DNA from: an uncultured Bacteroidota bacterium
GTDB taxonomy: Bacteria > Bacteroidota > Bacteroidia > NS11-12g > UBA955
Length of the DNA stretch: 8,297 nt
NCBI GenBank assembly: GCA_903879775.1
Contig: CAIRMY010000037.1
Coordinates: forward strand, 1 to 8,297
Reading direction: 5' to 3'
In this document: in pieces, positions 7,483-8,297 of the stretch
How the letters are laid out: each line of letters begins with the position of its first letter
How positions within the stretch are numbered: position 1 is the first letter of the stretch
Notes under the pieces: generated by a model
What the model was told of the DNA's origin: nothing
The model's database searches: none
Seen by the model: the letters and a program-made list of their open reading frames with translations, nothing else
Translations under genes and position numbers: made by a program

Positions 7483-7671
7483 TGATGCCGTAGGCAGGTC
7501 TTCTGACTTCCCCATTTTAGGCGCCTTCCCGTTTACACAGTGGCATAGAAGCCTAAAATTACATCTTTTCAGATGGGGGTTACAGCTGCGGGTACAGTCT
7601 CGGTCTTACACCGATGTTCCCTTTTCATTTCTTAGAGTAAGCCATTACTCCTCGAAAACCTAAACACCGAT
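7483..7671 (-). ncRNA. Cobalamin (AdoCbl-type) riboswitch controlling the btuB operon
   Basis: The minus-strand RNA contains the conserved blocks of the cobalamin riboswitch in the right order: GGTGTTTAGG near the 5' end (P2 region), GGGAAC at about 7621 entering the P5 stem (TCGGT/ACCGA), ACTGTACCCGCAGCTGTAA (7598-7580), GCCACTG (7544-7538), GGGAAGG (7530-7524), and the B12 box AAGTCAGAAGACCTGCC (7509-7493). A 9-bp P6 stem (ATTTTAGGC with GCCTAAAAT, 7559-7551 and 7462-side partner at about 7462+60, that is 7522-7514 region on the same RNA) and a CCCC/GGGG pairing around it support the fold. A side-arm hairpin GAGTAA-TGGC-TTACTC adds to the peripheral domain. When corrinoid is plentiful the switch should reduce expression of the receptor, DUF4465 and btuG-like genes. 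The RNA starts almost at the predicted transcription start, so the aptamer occupies nearly the whole 5' leader. Confidence 0.95.
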
Positions 7672-7672
7672 A

Positions 7673-7702
7673 CAAAAATAAAATTTTGTTTAACATTCCC
7701 AA
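7673..7702 (-). promoter_or_regulatory. Bacteroidota-type promoter of the btuB operon (TTG-N19-TATTTTTG)
   Basis: On the minus strand, TATTTTTG (7680-7673) matches the -7 consensus TAnnTTTG, and a TTG (7702-7700) lies exactly 19 bp upstream, as expected for the -33 element. The predicted start of transcription falls near 7667-7669, right at the 5' end of the cobalamin riboswitch. This good agreement between promoter and aptamer position supports both calls. Confidence 0.7.
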
Positions 7703-7728
7703 TACCATGTTTTCCACAAAATGAATTC

Positions 7729-7760
7729 ATCGATAATCATAGAGGTCTATCGACAATCAT
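7729..7760. repeat. Operator-like 12-bp direct repeat, 20-bp period, in the divergent promoter region
   Basis: ATCGATAATCAT (7729-7740) and ATCGACAATCAT (7749-7760) agree at 11 of 12 bases and repeat at exactly 20 bp, about two helical turns. The same stretch also contains an inverted pair, TCGATA (7730-7735) and TATCGA (7748-7753), with a 12-bp spacer. The site lies about 35-67 bp upstream of the expected start of the TolC transcript and about 27 bp upstream of the -33 element of the btuB promoter. A dimeric regulator could bind here to act on either gene. No regulator gene is in the window. Confidence 0.45.
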
Positions 7761-7782
7761 TAAACTTGCCAAAATACTCCCC

Positions 7783-7790
7783 TATATTTG
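7783..7790 (+). promoter_or_regulatory. Bacteroidota -7 promoter element (TATATTTG) for the TolC-type gene
   Basis: TATATTTG is a full match to the TAnnTTTG consensus and ends only 5 bp before the ATG at 7796. Transcription would start at or beside the start codon, giving a leaderless or nearly leaderless mRNA. No TTG is found at the standard 19-21 bp spacing. The nearest one (7766-7768) is 14 bp upstream, so an activator may be needed, perhaps at the direct repeat just upstream. Confidence 0.55.
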
Positions 7791-7795
7791 TATTT

Positions 7796-8297
7796 ATGCG
7801 ATGGATAACGATCTTATTTTTTGGAGGGATTTTGGCAAATCTCTCAGCCCAAAATGTTGAAAAGATCACTTTAGAAAAATGTATTCAACTGGCATTTACC
7901 AAAAATTATGACGTTCAACTGGCAGCAATTTCAGAATCTATTGCCACCATCGATTATCAACAAAGCCAATACAACTTAAGTCCTGAAATCTCAGGTTCTG
8001 CCGGTCAATATTTTCAAAGCGGTAGAAGTATCGACCGATTTACAAACCAATACGTTCAAACAACCATTGGAAGTAACAATTTTCAGTTACAAGCCAATTG
8101 GACGCTTTTTGCGGGTGGACAACTGAGAAACAACATTCAAAAGTTAAGATTCGACAAACAAGCGAGTCACTTAGATTTAGAACAAGTTAAACAAAACATT
8201 GCATTGAGTGTGGCCCTCGCCTATTTGCAATGCCTACAAACAAAAGAACAGGTTGAAGCCGCAAAATCCATTGCCACCAATGGAAAGCTCGAATTAG
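7796..8297 (+). CDS. TolC-family outer-membrane efflux protein (partial, runs off right edge)
   Basis: The first 167 codons of an outer-membrane channel of the TolC/OEP family are present. These proteins form the outer duct of RND, ABC or MFS efflux or secretion pumps. A signal peptide is clear (MRWITILFFGGILANLSA, cut before Gln19). It is followed by the typical OEP start ITLEKCIQLAFTKNYDVQLA (24-43), then the YFQSGRSIDRFTNQYVQTTI and WTLFAGGQLRNNIQKLRFDK segments (the 'F-x-G-G' turn that begins the second helical hairpin), and a long amphipathic helix (LDLEQVKQNIALSVALAYLQCLQTKEQVEAAK). No other Met occurs in the visible part and the signal peptide fits the start, so ATG 7796 is well supported. 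It is transcribed away from the btuB operon. Partner pump genes (periplasmic adaptor, RND or ABC component) are probably downstream, outside the window, so the substrate is unknown. Confidence 0.9.
   Translation, partial: MRWITILFFGGILANLSAQNVEKITLEKCIQLAFTKNYDVQLAAISESIATIDYQQSQYNLSPEISGSAGQYFQSGRSIDRFTNQYVQTTIGSNNFQLQANWTLFAGGQLRNNIQKLRFDKQASHLDLEQVKQNIALSVALAYLQCLQTKEQVEAAKSIATNGKLEL

Noticed and set aside
7483..7671. Plus-strand reading of the riboswitch region as a small RNA or coding sequence
   Set aside because: All conserved cobalamin riboswitch blocks read in order only on the minus strand, directly ahead of the btuB-like gene.

Overview
This window looks like chromosomal DNA from a Bacteroidota species, probably a flavobacterium-like or related AT-rich lineage. 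It is AT-rich, has almost no Shine-Dalgarno sequences, carries -7 promoter elements of the TAnnTTTG type, and encodes a type IX secretion (T9SS) C-terminal sorting domain and Bacteroidota-type envelope proteins. The exact genus cannot be read from the sequence.

Left block (1-3439, minus strand): three tightly packed envelope genes, read from right to left. They are an LptF/LptG-family permease, a GT-B glycosyltransferase overlapping it by 4 bp, and an ABC exporter that starts directly after the glycosyltransferase stop codon and runs off the left edge. A -7 promoter element sits just ahead of the permease. The block is probably a unit for building and exporting a surface glycolipid or lipopolysaccharide.

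Middle block (3510-7671, minus strand): a cobalamin (vitamin B12) riboswitch with its own promoter, followed by a BtuB-like TonB-dependent receptor, a DUF4465 protein with a T9SS sorting tail, and a BtuG-like beta-propeller lipoprotein (DUF5074/YncE-like). The genes are 12 bp apart and then overlap by 1 bp. This is an outer-surface corrinoid capture and import operon: the lipoprotein and the DUF4465 protein would bind corrinoid at the cell surface, and the receptor would carry it across the outer membrane. Inner-membrane transporter genes (btuCDF) are not in the window.

Right block (7703-8297, plus strand): a divergent promoter region with a 12-bp direct repeat at a 20-bp period, then the N-terminal part of a TolC-type outer-membrane efflux protein that continues past the right edge.

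The most notable points are the T9SS-routed DUF4465 protein inside a riboswitch-controlled B12 uptake operon, the unclear start codon of the receptor next to the riboswitch, two promoters that seem to give leaderless mRNAs, and the operator-like repeat upstream of the TolC gene. I saw no mobile elements, CRISPR arrays, tRNAs or rRNAs.
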